A stretch of 64,000 nucleotides of DNA from NCBI GenBank assembly GCA_023079485.1, contig CM041092.1, positions 10,119,127 to 10,183,126 of the forward strand. The letters are read 5' to 3'. The DNA comes from Archilochus colubris. Its lineage: Eukaryota > Chordata > Aves > Apodiformes > Trochilidae. Of the stretch, positions 25,193 to 39,451 are shown one piece after another (position 1 is the first letter of the stretch; every line of letters starts with the position of its first letter). Made by a program: the position numbers and the translations under genes. Under the pieces are notes generated by a model that saw nothing but the letters and a program-made list of their open reading frames with translations, ran no database searches and was not told the origin of the DNA.

Positions 25193-28100
25193 TAAAGTAT
25201 TTAGCCTATTTTCCTGAAATATTTTGCAGACAAGTGCAAGTTCTATTTATCACCTGTCTCCCAGATGGCATCCAACACAATTATGATTCAAGACAAGCTA
25301 GAAGAAATTTTTTTTAAAAAGCACAAGGACCAAATTATTGCATTAAATGTATTTTCCACTTCCACTTTTTTTTTTTTCCTAGGGTAAAAAGAAGGCAAAT
25401 GAGCTTTTACCAGGCAATGTTTAGGCTGGCAAAGCTTTCTGATTTACATTACCAGATCTTAAACAAGCATAAAAGAACCTGTGAAGCTGTTATTGAAACT
25501 TATGCCGGGTATAAACAACAAGGGCACACATAACAGGCAGCCTGCTGTGCAAAGAATTAAAAATGAAAAACTTTTTAAAGCTATTTTTATCAGCTGGTGG
25601 AATGACTGGCTAGAAAACAAGCTCTCTAGTTTTATCAGTGTGGAGCACCTCTGCCTGCTTTCATTTTTTAGTGTCCATATGCAAGCAATAGTGGCATTTT
25701 TAAGATGATAGCTCTGGAAGGCAGGATATCTGCTGATGTCTTCTACAGAAATGCTGCTCCTGAGAATGTTAGTGAACAAATGCTAGTCTAGCACCAAATA
25801 CTCTAGAAACCCCCTTCTGCTTGGTATATACAGACATTGCCAAAAGCTGGACTGTTACACAATGGAATTTCCAGTCATCATGGAATATTTTTTAATTCCT
25901 ACATTTAGCCAGTCTCTCAGTATGTAACAGCTCCACATTACATGACAGTTCCATGAGCACTTTGAATTGTCAAGAGCCAGGAACTCTGCCAAATCCCTTT
26001 TTTGCCTTTTGTGTCTCCTCAGGTGCCTGCTCCTTCATGGCACTTCCTCTGCGCCAACAGAAATGTTTGTGCAGCCTCACAGTGAATCACATTTGTGATC
26101 CACAAATGGATCCAGGTCAAAATTAAGCTAGGGTGGAAAAAAGTTCATTTTAGCCCAGATTTGCTCCTTGATCTGTCTTGCTTCTCCTTGTTATTACTGT
26201 TCAGATTTTATGGCAAAAGACTCAAGCTATGTGACTGATGCCTCACTTCTGCTGTGCTAATTCCTGATCTCAGGGGTCATGCTCATAGTGACAGGTTGGA
26301 GCTTCTTGGGTAGGCAAAGGACACATACCTGAATCTCAGAGATGTTCAGCCTGCCCAGGCGAGACAAAATGGATACTTCCATCTGGCCAACTATCTTTTG
26401 CTCAGCAGAGAGAGAAGCATCAGCCCCCAGAGCTGCTAGGATCAGGCCCATCTCAGTTGTTCCTGCATGTCTTGTAACAAGTTTTATGATGACAATGAGC
26501 GAGCTGATGGGGAGGGTGGAATGTGCACTTTTTGCATCTTTCCATGCAGGAAGACACATCTCCAGAAGAAAGGAAGGATGCAGCAGATTGAACATTGCAG
26601 AATGGGTACAGCTCCCAGGTGAAGGCTACGCACAAAGCAGTTGTCCCGTGGAGCAGCACTGCATGGGCATAGCACCATTACTGCAGATTTGTCTGAAGAG
26701 ATGTACATTATCCTTGAGGATTAACAGAGCGTAAAGCCTGAACTACCTTCCCCTGGTGTCCACAGACAAAACTTTTTTCACTAAGCATTTCCACAGGTTA
26801 GAAGAGCCTTTCATTGCAACAAGAGCACCCTGATCCTTTCACGCTGCATGGAACTGAATTTGACTTTTGCAGTCAGAAGAAGGAAAAGTGGATTTATTTC
26901 ACTGAGTAAGAGCCCTGTAGAGTTAATAAAGTCTTCAGTGCTTTTTCTGAAGAATTTGGCTCTTAAGGCCATAATCTGTTCTATGATACCTAAATGCAAT
27001 TCCCATAGACTTCAAAGGAAACTGAGTATATATTCCTTGGCAAAATGCAGCTATTAACTTAAAATTCTGAAGAGACATGAAATCTGAAGAGAAAATAAAG
27101 AGTTGGGTACAATCTGGAAGGAATAAAACTGAAATGTATCAAGACCTAAAAATACGTTTTGAAGCATATCTTGAGTTGAAAGACTTCAGTGTTCCTCCCC
27201 AGTCTAGAATACAAAAAATGCCCTTGAAATATGAACACTGGGTATTTAATTTGTAATGTCTTTGCTTTTCAAAAGCAAAGGGTAACAAAAACTTGTAGTT
27301 TGGCATCAAGCAGTTTAATGTAATTGGTGAGAAACTTGGCCCCTTCGGTTGACTTCATGAAAACAGGAGTCACCAACACACATGAGCTGCAAATTGTCTT
27401 GTTTGAGAGTAGTAGTCAGGGCTGCTTTATTACCTGAAGAGACAAATAGTGTATTACTATTGTTCCTGTTGGAAGGAACACTTTTCGAGACACTGAAGGT
27501 GGCCTTTTGGCCACTGAAAATCCCAATCATTACTGCAAGAAAGTATTCCTATTTTTACACTGTGTAAAATTTAATTTGTATCTAGCAAACTCTAGAAAAA
27601 ATATTTATGTCACTGCATTAAAATTCTGTGGAATCAACAGTTATTCAGTGCATTTATGAAGAATATGTGATACCTATGTAAAACAGTACCTTTTAAAAAT
27701 GTTTAGGACAAGGAAAGACAAGAATGGTTTTCTCATAATAAACAGTGAAACTGTTCTTTAACTGTTCTGAGCTGAGAGAGACTTATTCAAGCAGATTTAA
27801 GGAAAATGTAGTCAAATATAGAGTCTGCCTAGAGGAAAGAAAAATGCAATTCTGAGTTGAAGGCAACATCTGTAAGAAGAAGTAACATTTTTTATGAGAG
27901 CAGTTAATATGAATGGAAAAAATACACTGTGGCTTATGTAAATAAATTCTTGCCCCAGGCTTTTAGACCATCATAGAGAAAATAACATTAACTCTACTTT
28001 CTAGAATTTGGGATTAATCTGAACTAAACAAATTTGACATTGGTCCAGGCTCTTTTGAAAAATTTATAACTTGGGAATAACTCCTTTGACAAAATGCTTG

Positions 28101-29614
28101 CATGAATGACAAGAAAATCAAGCTTCTTGTGTCAGGATCAATACATCAACTCTGTGCAGTGTGCTGAAGCAGATATACAGAAACATAATTTCAATTACTT
28201 GAAATACATTATTTAATACACGTGCTTTGCATTTGCATCTCTGGCTCAGACTGGTCAGGGAAATGGGATTTTTAGTAGAACTAGTTCATTTAGAAATATA
28301 AAATATTTGTTTAAGATTAGTAATGGAAGGACCAGCTCAGAAGTGTACAGGCCTTGCAGGGTGCAAATATTGCATTTAGGATTAGTCTCTTTAACTGCCT
28401 AGGAGTGAGGAAGCAGTATTTTGGGGAAGCTAAAATCATAATCATCAGTATATGTGTTCCTGCAGTTCTGAAAAGTACCAGTTACAGGCTCAGCCTTTGT
28501 GACGCTGGTATTAAAAAGTACGTTCTTGGTCTGTTATTAAGTTAGTAGGGATGTCAGGCATGAACCCAGCACCAGTGGTTTATTTTTTCTTCATATTTAA
28601 ACTTCAAAAATCTCAGGGAAAAGGATCAGGCAGTAAGTTACAGCAAATTCAGCAAGGCAGAAAACCACAGGGAAACTAATGAATGGTGGCTCACTGAAGC
28701 TAGTTACACAATAAAAGGTCTAAGCAAACAACCCAGATCCCACTCTTTCCCCTGTGGTCCCTGATGGATTACAGTCCGATGTCCATCTGTGAATCTGCTA
28801 AATTTAGTTTGGCCTCTGAGGAAATACAAGACACAAGCCATCCACATGTTCCTGTCGCTCTTTCAGGATGACCTTCCTGTTTGCTCCATGGGCCAAGCAC
28901 TACAGAACTACTCCCCCTTCCCACCACACTGTATGTATTTCAAGACACATGACTAAATACAGGGGAAATAGATTTTATTCAAGGAGCTCTTGCTATTTTG
29001 GTTTTTTTTTTCACTAGTGGGACAGAGGTGTGAATATGTTATGGCTGATGGTCAGAGTTAGCATAGAGCTTCATGCTACAAACTGAGCCCCCTACTCTGC
29101 CTACTTGCTCTGGTGCCTGCAATGCACTGAGGTCTTGCAGCACCATTTTCAGTAAGTGCCTTCCCTGCATAATTCTGCAGAGAGCTTTGGATAATACATG
29201 ACCTGACCTGGTCTCTTCCATCTCAGTGCCACAGCAGTTGCCCGAGTCCTTTCTCAGTACAATAACCATTGTTCAGACTCCATCACCACTTTGTGGAGTC
29301 CCTTCAAAGGCCTCTCTCTCTCCTCTGACCCTGCTAACACAAGGAAAGACTGAGCTCAGCCATTTTGTGCTAGGGAAGAGGCTAGGAAGGAAGGCAGGAG
29401 AACCAGGAGGGCACTAAGAATTTATGACCCTGGCCTTTCAGAGGAGCTGTGGGAGGAAACTCAGTCCTGAGCCTAACACAGAGAAGGACTCTGAGTTACC
29501 TTTTTTTTTCTCCTGTGGGGAAGCATGAAAATGCCTTCTGCCAATAACTTTACAAGCAAACTTCAGCAGGACATGAGAGTCTTATAGAAACATCATAGAG
29601 TTGGAAGAATGCAT

Positions 29615-29700
29615 GTCTATGTCTCAGTAACTCAGTTCTCTGCCCCATCTGTAAAATGTTTAGCGACATCTCCTTAAGCATTGTTCTCAGCACCTCAGAC
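29615..29700 (+). repeat. Possible ancient MIR-like SINE remnant
   Basis: The string ctcagttctctgccccatctgtaaaatg resembles the widely conserved ctcagtttcc-ccatctgtaaaatg segment of MIR-type SINEs. Little else aligns by eye. Confidence 0.35.
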
Positions 29701-30213
29701 AGACAGGAATAAGGAAAGTGAAGAGAGGAAACAGGTCCAGGGAGGCCATAAGAGAAAGCCTCTTCAAAGCTGGGTTCCCTCCCTACCTTCTTACTCCGTA
29801 CAGCTCAAGGCCTTTACAAGAAGACCCAGTCTGCCTGGCCAGCTGTACCACCATCTCTCCAGAAAACAGACATCCTGCAATAAATAACTCTATCCTCTTC
29901 CAAAAAGAGCCTCTCCAACAAACCCACAACCATATCTAAAGGAAACAAAAGACCCTTTATCTTGGGAGAGAAGATTCTTCATTTCAAAAACATCCATCTC
30001 ATGAGCACCACTCTGTGAGAACTTGGCAGGAACCTGAGTAGCAGCAGTACATGATGGTCATTGCCTGCTTCCAGAGACTTCCATTTCCCTTCTGAAATGT
30101 GAATGTTTCTTTCCTCTTACAGACCCATGTAGATTTTGGAAACATCCTGCTCGACATTTGCACTGATACTTTCCCATTTGATGACCATTATGATGCTTCT
30201 GTTATTTTCCCTC

Positions 30214-30232
30214 TTTTTTTTTTTTTTTTTTT
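30214..30232 (+). repeat. T19 homopolymer
   Basis: Nineteen T's lie inside otherwise unremarkable intron. Confidence 0.85.
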
Positions 30233-33200
30233 AATTGGCCTTGACTATTCTGATGCTGAAACCAGAATGACTTACTGTCTTGACAGGCAGCAGTTCTCTC
30301 CCATATTCAGTCACAGCCCGGAATGCTGGTGCCAGTATGTTAATGACAAGATGGAGGTGATCAATATGATGTCTACTATGAGGAAAACCTATTCTCTGAA
30401 AGTCTCCCAGCCAAATTAAGCAAGGGTCCCAAAGGTGCTGTAAGCCACGCATTAAAAAACTGAGCATGACTTGCACAGTAATAAAGCTGTTGGAGACTGT
30501 AAGGCCAGAAGTGACCCTTAACTTAGGTACCCTGACCTTTATGTAATATCAGCTACTGAATTCTGCCCAGTTTTATCCCGTGCTTTCCCTATTTGCTATA
30601 AACCCCAGGTTGCTCCTGGTATACACGTAGTGAGGGTGGCCCGTGGAAATGATGGAATAATAAGCAGGAAGAAGCAAGTAGACAGGTCCCAGATTAATAA
30701 GTGGAATCAGACCCAACAAATGGTGGTTTATCCAAATGTTACAGTATCATTGGTCTAAACTTGATCAGATCATTTATGAACATGCACATGTGGATTACAC
30801 CCCTGTGTGCACTACTGCTGAGTTTGCCCCAGTTTCTGTGTCAGACCAGATGCTGAACCCTTCAGCATTCTTGATGAACTCAGCTGGCCAAAGCATTTTA
30901 AATTCCCTCCCTTTTTTTTTTTTTATTTTTTCCTTTCTCGTTGAAAAAAAATTAGCATGGCCACTATAGAGTATAGCTTGGGGTTAAGCTGACAGGTGGA
31001 TAAAGTTTTACTCTTGTCAGAAGGGGAAGCAAAAGCAAAGTAAACAAGAAAATTTGCAGACCTCCTCTCTTCTAAACAAAGGCTCCTGTGTTTAAAATAA
31101 TAAAAGTCCACTGTACAAAAGCAAAGCAATTTCTCCCAAAATAGCTTTTCCTGTTTTATCAAAGCATTCATCAAAATTGTTTTTTTTCAACAAAAATAAA
31201 GTTCCAGGTAGAAGCACTGGAGGCCCTTTGCTTTGGTTAGATAACAGAGCAGATGAACCAGTAAGTATAATTGACTTTACTGGTACCTGATATGTTCTAA
31301 ACAACTGCACGTGGCTGAATCTAGCTTTAAGTATTTAGTGATACCATACTGAAACTACAAAAAAATATGGAAGAGAAACACCAAGTCATAGAAATACAGG
31401 TATCCACAAGCCATCAGAACATGGCTCCAACATTTTACACACAGCCTGCATCTATGACCAGTACCTGCTGTGACTTAGAGTGCAGGACAAGCATTTGCCA
31501 TGCTTGGTGAGACTTTACCTAGCTCAGCTACTTACTCAGGTGGTGCCTGGACTGATGCTGCCTCTAGGGCTTGACTGTGCCAGGATTTGTCAGTATAGTT
31601 TTGTCTTCCTGATGCAGTGGTGTACCCACCAGGTAAAATCCTTGGTAGAGCTACAGTCACAGTGCTATGAATACCCCTGCATAGGCATTGCTCATCCTCT
31701 CAGGCCTACCTCTTCAAAACAACAAAAACTAGATCTCATCACCCATACTGACAAGTGTTGCTAAATATTTGTTCTTTTTTTGCTGCTTTTGAGGTAACAG
31801 AGTCCAGGGAAGGTGTTAGCATGGACAACACCAAGGATGGACAATATATAGGTATCTGAGCTCTTCCACTGGGTCACTGTGAAGCAGGAGAAAGCACAGA
31901 GGTCTAGGATCAAAAGATACTGGTAGGTAGTCTCCAGCACCAGGAGAGACATTGCCCACTGAGGTAGAAAGATATGGTGGAGAGAAACTGTGAAGGGCTG
32001 TGAAAGTGAAGACAAGCAGCCATTGCTTTATCAGAGAGGAGGGACGTGCAGTGGAGAAAAAACACAAGGGAAAAGGTGACCTGATTGAAATGGCAAAGTA
32101 ACTTTGAGTTCTCTCATCTTTTACAACTGCATGGAGCCACACTTGTATACTGAAGAAGAGCAGTAGCCCCTCGTTGGGCCATACCAACCCTTGGTGCCAG
32201 TCCATGGAAAGCTGCAGCATTAAGCCATGCTGGTGAGCTGACTTGTTTCCAGCTGCTCTATTGTAATTGAAAAGGAGTGAAAATACAGCAAAAACTTTCC
32301 TGATATGATTTTCCTACATAAGATATGTCCTGAACTTGTAACAAGAATGTCATGAGGCACTAAATGCCAGCAGGAGGGGTCTGCATGAATTCCCTTGAAA
32401 GACAATCTATACCACAAAATTTTGACTCTGAACACATTTGCTGGCATTGCATTAGGAACAGAGGTGAGGATAGGTTGTTTTTTTTGTTTGTTCTTCTTTT
32501 TTTTTTTTTTTAATTTAAATACTTTGTATTCATATTAACAATGGCAGTCTGAACATTGTTTCCTTAATAGAAACCCCATGACCTGTTTACATGCCAATTA
32601 GATTAACTGTTACCTAATGAAATGTTTCCTTTAGTTCAGAGCCTTACAAACATCTCAATTGACTGTTCTTAATTACAACTTTCAAAACGAAAAACAATTT
32701 CTCAGCCTCTACAAGGATAACTGAAGTTTTAATGTACTGCACTAAAACTTCTGAATTGTCCTCACACAGCTCCCCTGGGATATCAGGAGTCATTACCACT
32801 GAATAAGTTTTGCAAGAGAGATTGTTTGAAAGGCAACAGAGAAAGTGCATGAGCCAATGCAGATCGCAATTTAACACTCGACAGGAACAGGGACACAATG
32901 AAAGCAACCTAGATTCTTTTCCCCCACTAGAATCCAAGATGTTCTTAAAAACAGAGGCATGGAAAGAAACAATTATGCTTTTCCCTACATAGATCAAGCA
33001 CTGGAGGAAAGAATCCTCCAACCTCAGCAAGAACTGGATTAGCTCCACTGTCTTTGCACAGCAGTCCATTAAAGGATCTGTTCTTTCCCACAGAGAGTGA
33101 TGAAAAACCACAGGTCTCAGCATGACCCCTTGGCCATTGATACTGTTTGTCTTCTCACCAGCCTCATTAAATCCTTATTCTGCTTCCTATTTTTACAGCC

Positions 33201-35929
33201 CTATTTTCATGGCACCTACCAGCCACAGTGCCTCTCTGGCTGGAGAACTGGGTAGGCCTCCCCCTAGATGTTCAAGCTGTCACCTGAGCAGCACTGAAAC
33301 TCCTGTCCCCCTACCCAAATCTGGTGCTGTCCCAGCTGATGCACCAGGGCCAATGTGACCTAGCAGGTGAGATGCTCATCTTGCTAACATACACCTTGTG
33401 AGACCTATGTTCCTTCTTCAGTTGGAGGAGACCCAACTATTTCTCAGTTTGCTCTGTTACAAGGGCCCACTAATGCCATCAAAGCCCTTCTGTTAAGTGG
33501 CAACCTGCCTGCACCACAAGATGTTTGCATAGCATCCTAAAAAAATATATTCCTCATCTCCTTCAGAGTTAGGTACCAGACATAAGCATTCTGCAGGTGG
33601 GATCTCATTTGGGACCCTGAACAAGATCCCTTCTCATGTCATCAGTCCAAAACAAGTGTCACAAACCCCAGTTTCTCCTGTTATGCTTTCTTTTTCCTTT
33701 TGTAATGGAGGTCACTTAAAATTACTACAACAACCAGCCTTTGTTACTCTGTGAATTACACCATGACTTTGATGTTACAAGAAAAATGCTGGGTGAGGGG
33801 TCATAAGATCAACATTTCATCTAAATGCTTCAAGGACCAAACTCACATTTGAAATCAGTCAATCAAAGCTGACACCTGGAATATGCTTGTTGCAGTATGC
33901 TTAATGAATAGTGCCTGGGTCATTAAGTTGCTTTAAATCCGTGAGGATTTCTCTCCTAATTTGAAATTTATAGCTTAATACCTTAGAGCTCAATTACAGG
34001 GTAAAAGAGACAAGAATTATAGTCACAGCCTTCCTGTAATTAGACATTTGGGATGGTTCAAACAGAGCTTCATTCCTAGTGTCACTGGTCTTTCCTTTCC
34101 TTCCTAGGAATGCTAGATAGAAAAAAAGACATCCCACAAATTCTTGAATGCCGTAACAGACACTGCAGATGAGTTCCTTCCACTCAGTTGCCCATAAATC
34201 ACTTGCAGAAGGTGAATCCCAGAAATCTGTTTGCCTTTTTACAGAGGGCAATTGAGAGTCAGATGATTGGAAAGGGAGAGCAGGCATGACTATACTTGGG
34301 CCCTGAGCTGCAGTCAAGTCATAAAAAAAATTAAAATATGTATAACCCAAAGAAACACAGCCAGAAGGCAGGCAGAAGGCTGGGAGACCAGTATTTAAAG
34401 TGTCTGCATGTAAAGTTACTTAATTACAAAAGGTAGGAATTTTTCTCTTTCAGGTTTTTTCTCTTACATTGACAGCACATTTTTCCTTTTGCAATACTCT
34501 ATGTTAAATTATCACCTAGTTTCAAAGGAATATTCAAAGGAAGATTGTAAAAAGGTGAGGAAGTGCTAGAGCACATGCCCAGTTGTAAAGTTTGGCTTTG
34601 CATTTCAAGTGGTTTTTAGTAAAGCTGTTAAAAAAGCCTCATTCTTTTTGTCTCATGAAGATTTGCACTGATGCTCTACAAAATGCTCCAGTGATCCCAC
34701 CAAATCTTTCAAGCCATCTTCTGTTCAGGTGTTGGATGATATAGCACTTTCTTTATTCTTTAATTTTAAGGATGGTTGGTAGCTTTTGTGAGCAACATGA
34801 TTTACATTTATGGTCCACCATAACTTACAACAGGACCAAACACAATAATCTGCCATTTCCCACTAACCAGATTTAACTATGTATTAACACTTGACAAAAC
34901 TCTGCTTGTTTCTACAACAGATGGCAGATTCTGCTATTAGAAATGTTAAGTTTTGTGTACTTTTTGTTCTGGAAATTACAGTGCTAGTAAAAGCAAAGAA
35001 TTTGGTGTCTTGGTAAATGCAAGCAAAATTAAGCTATTAACCTGCTGTGTGTTTACATGCTTGAAATAGACAAGGGACTCTGATGTTATGTAAAATGTGC
35101 CAGCCTTTGTTCTGTGTTGTAGAGAAAGGTCAGAAACGTTGGTAGCCTGGACTAAGGGATTTTTGCTTAAAGCTACTGGGAGTAGAAGACACAAATATGA
35201 ATAGTTAGAAGCCATTTATAATGCTAATCCTTCCAGCACCTCATTACATCAGCAGGCTTTTCCAGGGGCTGCTACATTTCTCTTTTAAACTTACACCTCT
35301 GTCTTTATTCTTAGCATCTGTTCATTCAGTTTAAACAATTTCCTGTGTTCCTAATAGAGGGGAAACTGATTAGACACAGAACCTATTTTCTGTCCTCTGG
35401 CCAAAACTGTCGATTGGGTTGGTTATTTTTATTATTTCTAGCAGCACTTCTGGAGATCCCATTAATACTGCAACCCCCTGAACAAGCTTTAGTATGTGCA
35501 GGAAGAAAACTGCAGCTGAGGGGGAAAGAGATGGAAGGAAATAAAGGCCATGAATACACGTCTGGAGCCAGCAGCCCCAAACTCACTCTGCACCTGTCTG
35601 GAGATGATGGAACAAGAGCCAGCTCCAACGTGGAAGCAGCTGCAGTGTGTTACATGAGATAACCTGCCCCACAGGCAGGCAAAGCCTGCTAGCAGAGGCT
35701 GAATGCTGTGCTAAAACAGCCCTGTGGCTTCCAGGCATCATCTGACTCTGGTTCCTAGCTGCACAGCCTGTCACTTCATCCCTGTAATGCAGTTGTGCTC
35801 TGAAGCTCATGCAATTGTGCTGGAAGCAGAATTCCTGTGTCTCCTGCCAGTCCCCAGCCCCTGAACCATCCTGTGTTCCATCCTCCTTGGGATTTCCTGC
35901 CTCTCTTTTCAAAGCCTACTCCTCCATTA

Positions 35930-35952
35930 TTTTTGTTTTGTTTGTTTGTTTT
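35930..35952 (+). repeat. (GTTT)n simple repeat
   Basis: Four gttt units, one with an additional T, are followed by ccttcctt. Confidence 0.75.
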
Positions 35953-37519
35953 CCTTCCTTTGAGGAGAAATTCTTCAACTTAGGCCATTCAGATGGGGTT
36001 TGAGTGTTGTTGCCTCACAGCACCCTTCAGCAGAGGACCCAAGCCCAACTACTGGACAGTACACCCAGCAGACACGTCTCTGGTTTCCTATGAATCCCGT
36101 CAGGAAGTGACTGCCCTTAAGCAGACCAGGCTGATTTTCAGCTTTACTCTTCTACTTATTCACAGGTTTAATTTGCATGTAACCACTGCCGTGCTTCTCA
36201 GAGGGGAGCTGAGGACCAGGATGGGTTCTTGCACAGCAGAAGCAGAGCAAGGCCCTGGGCATGAGTCAGCAGTGGGGCTGAGAAGTGCGTGAGGAGTTTG
36301 GAGTTTGCACTGCAGCCAGCACTGACCTCACCTCCTCCCTCTTGCAATGGAGGGTCAGGGGGGAAGCACCCAACTCAACCTGCTGAGGGGATCAGATCTC
36401 AGAGGAAAAGCTGAGCTCTCCACCCCCCCAGGTTGGGGATCAGATGGCTCTTAAAGGGGAACTTATGGCAGAGCCTGGCTCTGCCTCGCTGCTCTGTGCC
36501 GGGGAGGTGCCCAGCTCTGAGTCTCCCAGGCAGAGTGCAGAGCCAGGACAGACTGCAGCCCAGTCTCAGTGCTTTTTCTCAAAACAAACAAACCCACCAA
36601 GCTTAATTTGCTCAAAGAAGAATGGATCAAATTCTATTTGCTTTAATGCAGAGGGAATTTTTTTTTTTTTAAAAAAGCCAGTTCAGCTTTGAGGGCTTAA
36701 AGTCTGGAGTGGGATGACAGGAACCTTTCCTCCCTGGGCCTTACTTGCATTGTGTGTGGCCAAAAGCAGGGGCCCAACCAAGAGGAGACCTGGTCCAGCC
36801 ATGCAGAACTGAACCAGTTCTGGTCCATCAGTCTGGAGGGCCTCCTATACCTGGTTGCATGGATGCCATATGCAGGACACACATTGCTCAGAACAGAACA
36901 TCAATTAAATAGGCCACAGACACCATAGAGACAAACAGTATTTCACCATTCATTGCGGTGCAGCCCAAGCTCTCAGGATAATACCAGGGATGGGTTTTGT
37001 TGAATGCTAATTGCAAGGGATTTTTTCCCCATTGAGCTGTGCCATTACACACAACGTCTCCAGTTCACAAGACAGTCGAGTGTACCAGGGCTCACTGGTG
37101 GCTTGTTTGCAATACTAGCCTGGCAGCAGGGACACACTAAAAGACCACGCGCTAGCGTGCACCGTGGTGTTCATAAAATAACCACAACTTGGGGCATCCT
37201 GGGTGTATATACAACATGACTTCCCCTCCCCCTCTAGGCTTTTGGGCACTAAAACCAGTCCCTTTGTTATTTAAAGGTCTTATTTTTACCCAGAATCTCA
37301 AGACAATAACGACTGCCACACAGCAATAGACACACATGTACAAACATTGATTCATGGAAATGGAGTTGGGCTGTGCCAGTTCACAGAGATCTGGTAACAA
37401 AACTCACCAACAGCTGAACAGTCTTTTTACCCACACAGACTGCAGGAGCAGCCCAAGCAGCTTGGCACTTACATGATACAAAAGGGGAAATCTGAAAGTG
37501 TCTTAAACCCGTTGCCTAC

Positions 37520-37766
37520 CTTTTCCTGAAGGGAAGAAGCAATCCATGTCCACACTGCTGCGGGAATGGGAAATGCAGAGAGCACTGCTGGGGACCAGAC
37601 CCTCCTGGGGTGGGCTCCTCTCCGTGGTCCGGACCAGACACCAGCCTGGCCTTTCACTTGGCCTCTCCAGCAGCTCCACTGTCTGCCCCACCTGAATGCT
37701 CAACTCGCTGCTGTGGCCCGCTGTGAAGTCCTGGAGCACCACGGTTAGTTCACACCCTCCAGACAA
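37520..37766 (-). CDS. KALRN: Kalirin SH3-domain exon (internal exon, partial gene)
   Basis: This internal exon encodes about 82 residues of the SH3 domain that follows the first DH-PH (Rac/RhoG GEF) module of kalirin, a neuronal Rho guanine-nucleotide exchange factor acting at synapses and the cytoskeleton. Visible SH3 landmarks, in order, are LTVVLQDF (ALYDY-like), GQTVELLE (RT loop/diverging turn), GWCLVRT (the conserved Trp) and EGLVPSSAL (the G-x-VP strand). The tail CISHSRSSVDMDCFF is typical of kalirin/Trio. The exon is bounded by an acceptor ...cctgggcag (AG at 37,768-37,767) and a donor AAAG/gtaggc (GT at 37,519-37,518). It starts in phase 0 and ends with one extra base (G), the same phase as the Duet exon at 18.5 kb. 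The residues before the donor read PSGK, where I recall PLVK in mammals. TRIO is the close paralogue; the Duet-type exon downstream on the same strand favours KALRN. I see no frame break. Confidence 0.93.
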
Positions 37767-37788
37767 CTGCCCAGGTTTAACAGAACAC

Positions 37789-37817
<29 letters not shown>
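37767..37817 (-). promoter_or_regulatory. KALRN: SH3-exon splice acceptor with long T tract
   Basis: On the minus strand, 29 consecutive T's (plus-strand A's at 37,789-37,817) are followed by 22 nt ending in gggcag at the exon boundary. This serves as an unusually long polypyrimidine tract for the SH3 exon. A homopolymer of this length should vary among individuals. Confidence 0.75.
37789..37817 (+). repeat. A29 homopolymer beside the SH3 exon
   Basis: This is the longest mononucleotide run in the window. On the minus strand it is the T tract of the SH3-exon acceptor. Confidence 0.95.
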
Positions 37818-37819
<2 letters not shown>

Positions 37820-39426
37820 AGAAGATTAATAGAAGTTTGAGAGACCAGGATGAAGGCAATCAACTTTGCATCATATTTACACTGGCAAAGACGGGATTTG
37901 TGTTCTTTAGAAGCCAAGTTAATCATTTCTTTTGTCAAAGTTCAACATGGAGTGACCCTGGTTTCCTTTACTTCTTATTGATTCTGCTGGGCTGAAGTGA
38001 GAAATCAAAGCTACCCACCCAGTAACCTTTTAAATGCTGTCTGTAGATGAATTTTCTAGCTGTGGGTGTCCATCAGAAACCTTGTTTTTTTCCTTGCTTT
38101 AGTTTCTGAGGTGACTTTCTAGACTGGCCATAGCCCAGGCTGTCTCGGCGCTGTTCTGTCACAGCAGGACAAATTCCAACTCATCCCTATACAGCACGTT
38201 CCCACACGTCACCAGTGCAGTGAGGAAACAGTTTGGTTTTTTGTAAGCCAAGAAACGTCCTCATCTTCCCAAACTCGCTCTAGGGACTCCTGGGAGACAA
38301 GGGAACACTGACCAGGAAGATCAGAAAAGCTCCTCCTATGCTCTCTGGTGGAAAACAGAGGTGTAAATATATAAACGTTGAGTGATCGATTCTATGCTGA
38401 CTTCAGGATTTGTATCTAAGAATAAATGTATCATCTTACTTCTGTACTGAGTGCTGGCAACCTGCTGCTTTCCTTCAGCCTCACACCCTGTGACTCTTGA
38501 TGAACAATACTGGCCTCTGTTTAATCATAGTCTCTATATAACCAGAGACCAGACATATAAGTGCTTGTGGATACACAGAACAAAACAGAAAAAGTGACTG
38601 CACAAGCAGCAGAGCTAATGAAGCTTTTTTTTCTTACAAATTTGGAGCTCAGGGGTTAATTCTTGGTATCAAAAAAAGGTGTGAGCGCAAATCTAAATTT
38701 TTCTGTTGTGAGGAACCTTTCTTAATACCCCCCTGAAGTGTGGATGTCTTGCTCTCTGCCTGTCATTAGGGGTCTTCTTTCGGGTCTTTCTCCCCTGCAT
38801 GCTGCCTGCCTCCCTGAAGTATGAGGCAGTCTTTGAGGTCCTTATTCCAGTGTCAAATTTGATAGCAATTAGTCCACTGATTCAAATGTTATTAAAATAA
38901 GAATAGTAAACAAGCTAATCGAAATTGTGTAATATCATAAACCTCCTTATTTCTTAGGATATGAAGCTAAACCTAAGCATACTATAAAGTGCTTTTAAAA
39001 AAACAACTTCTAAATCCAGCTGAACTGGGATAAATCTTGTAAGATGCTGAGTATCTCTGTGAAATCAATAAGAACTGGGATCTATCAATCAGTTTGAATG
39101 GGGGAGCCCTTGAGGAGAGCCCACTCACCTCTACAGACTTCACTCAGCTGGTATAACCTCAAAACCCCTTATCTTAGCCCAAGCAGGCCAGGATGGACAC
39201 TTCCATGGGAACATCCTGTCTCCCCAGTCAGTATCACAGTGGTTTGTGTATCTAATGCAGGCGTGAAAGAAATCCCATTCACAGAGGTGATATTTACAAT
39301 TACAGAAAGGGGTCAGTGGACAAGGACTGGTTCTCACCTGTCCTGTGTCTCTGCCGTAGACGAAATGCTAGATTTGGGGAAGAAGAAGGAAATATTTCTC
39401 TGAAAGATTATTTGTAAATAAATAGA

Positions 39427-39451
39427 GAACAAACAAACAAACAAAACAAAC
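39427..39451 (+). repeat. (AAAC)n simple repeat
   Basis: The block has five to six aaac units with one aaaac variant. Confidence 0.8.

Larger units (their letters stand above)
19031..37519 (-). other. KALRN: KALRN intron between the SH3 exon and the Duet promoter
   Basis: Apart from the candidate first exon at 20.8 kb, the possible SINE remnants at 22.9 and 29.6 kb and simple repeats, this stretch holds nothing I can name. GC content rises modestly at 20.7-20.95 kb and 35.5-36.6 kb. Open frames are short, occur in all six frames and look random. Confidence 0.6.

Noticed and set aside
30099..30419. Plus-strand frame preceded by an acceptor-like cctcttacag
   Set aside because: A 19-T homopolymer lies inside the frame and no donor or family is seen.
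33361..33425. tRNA-like stretch (tagcaggtgagatgctcatc ... gagacctatgttcc)
   Set aside because: It resembles A- and B-box spacing, but no acceptor stem or anticodon arm folds by eye. At best it is a decayed tRNA-derived SINE head.
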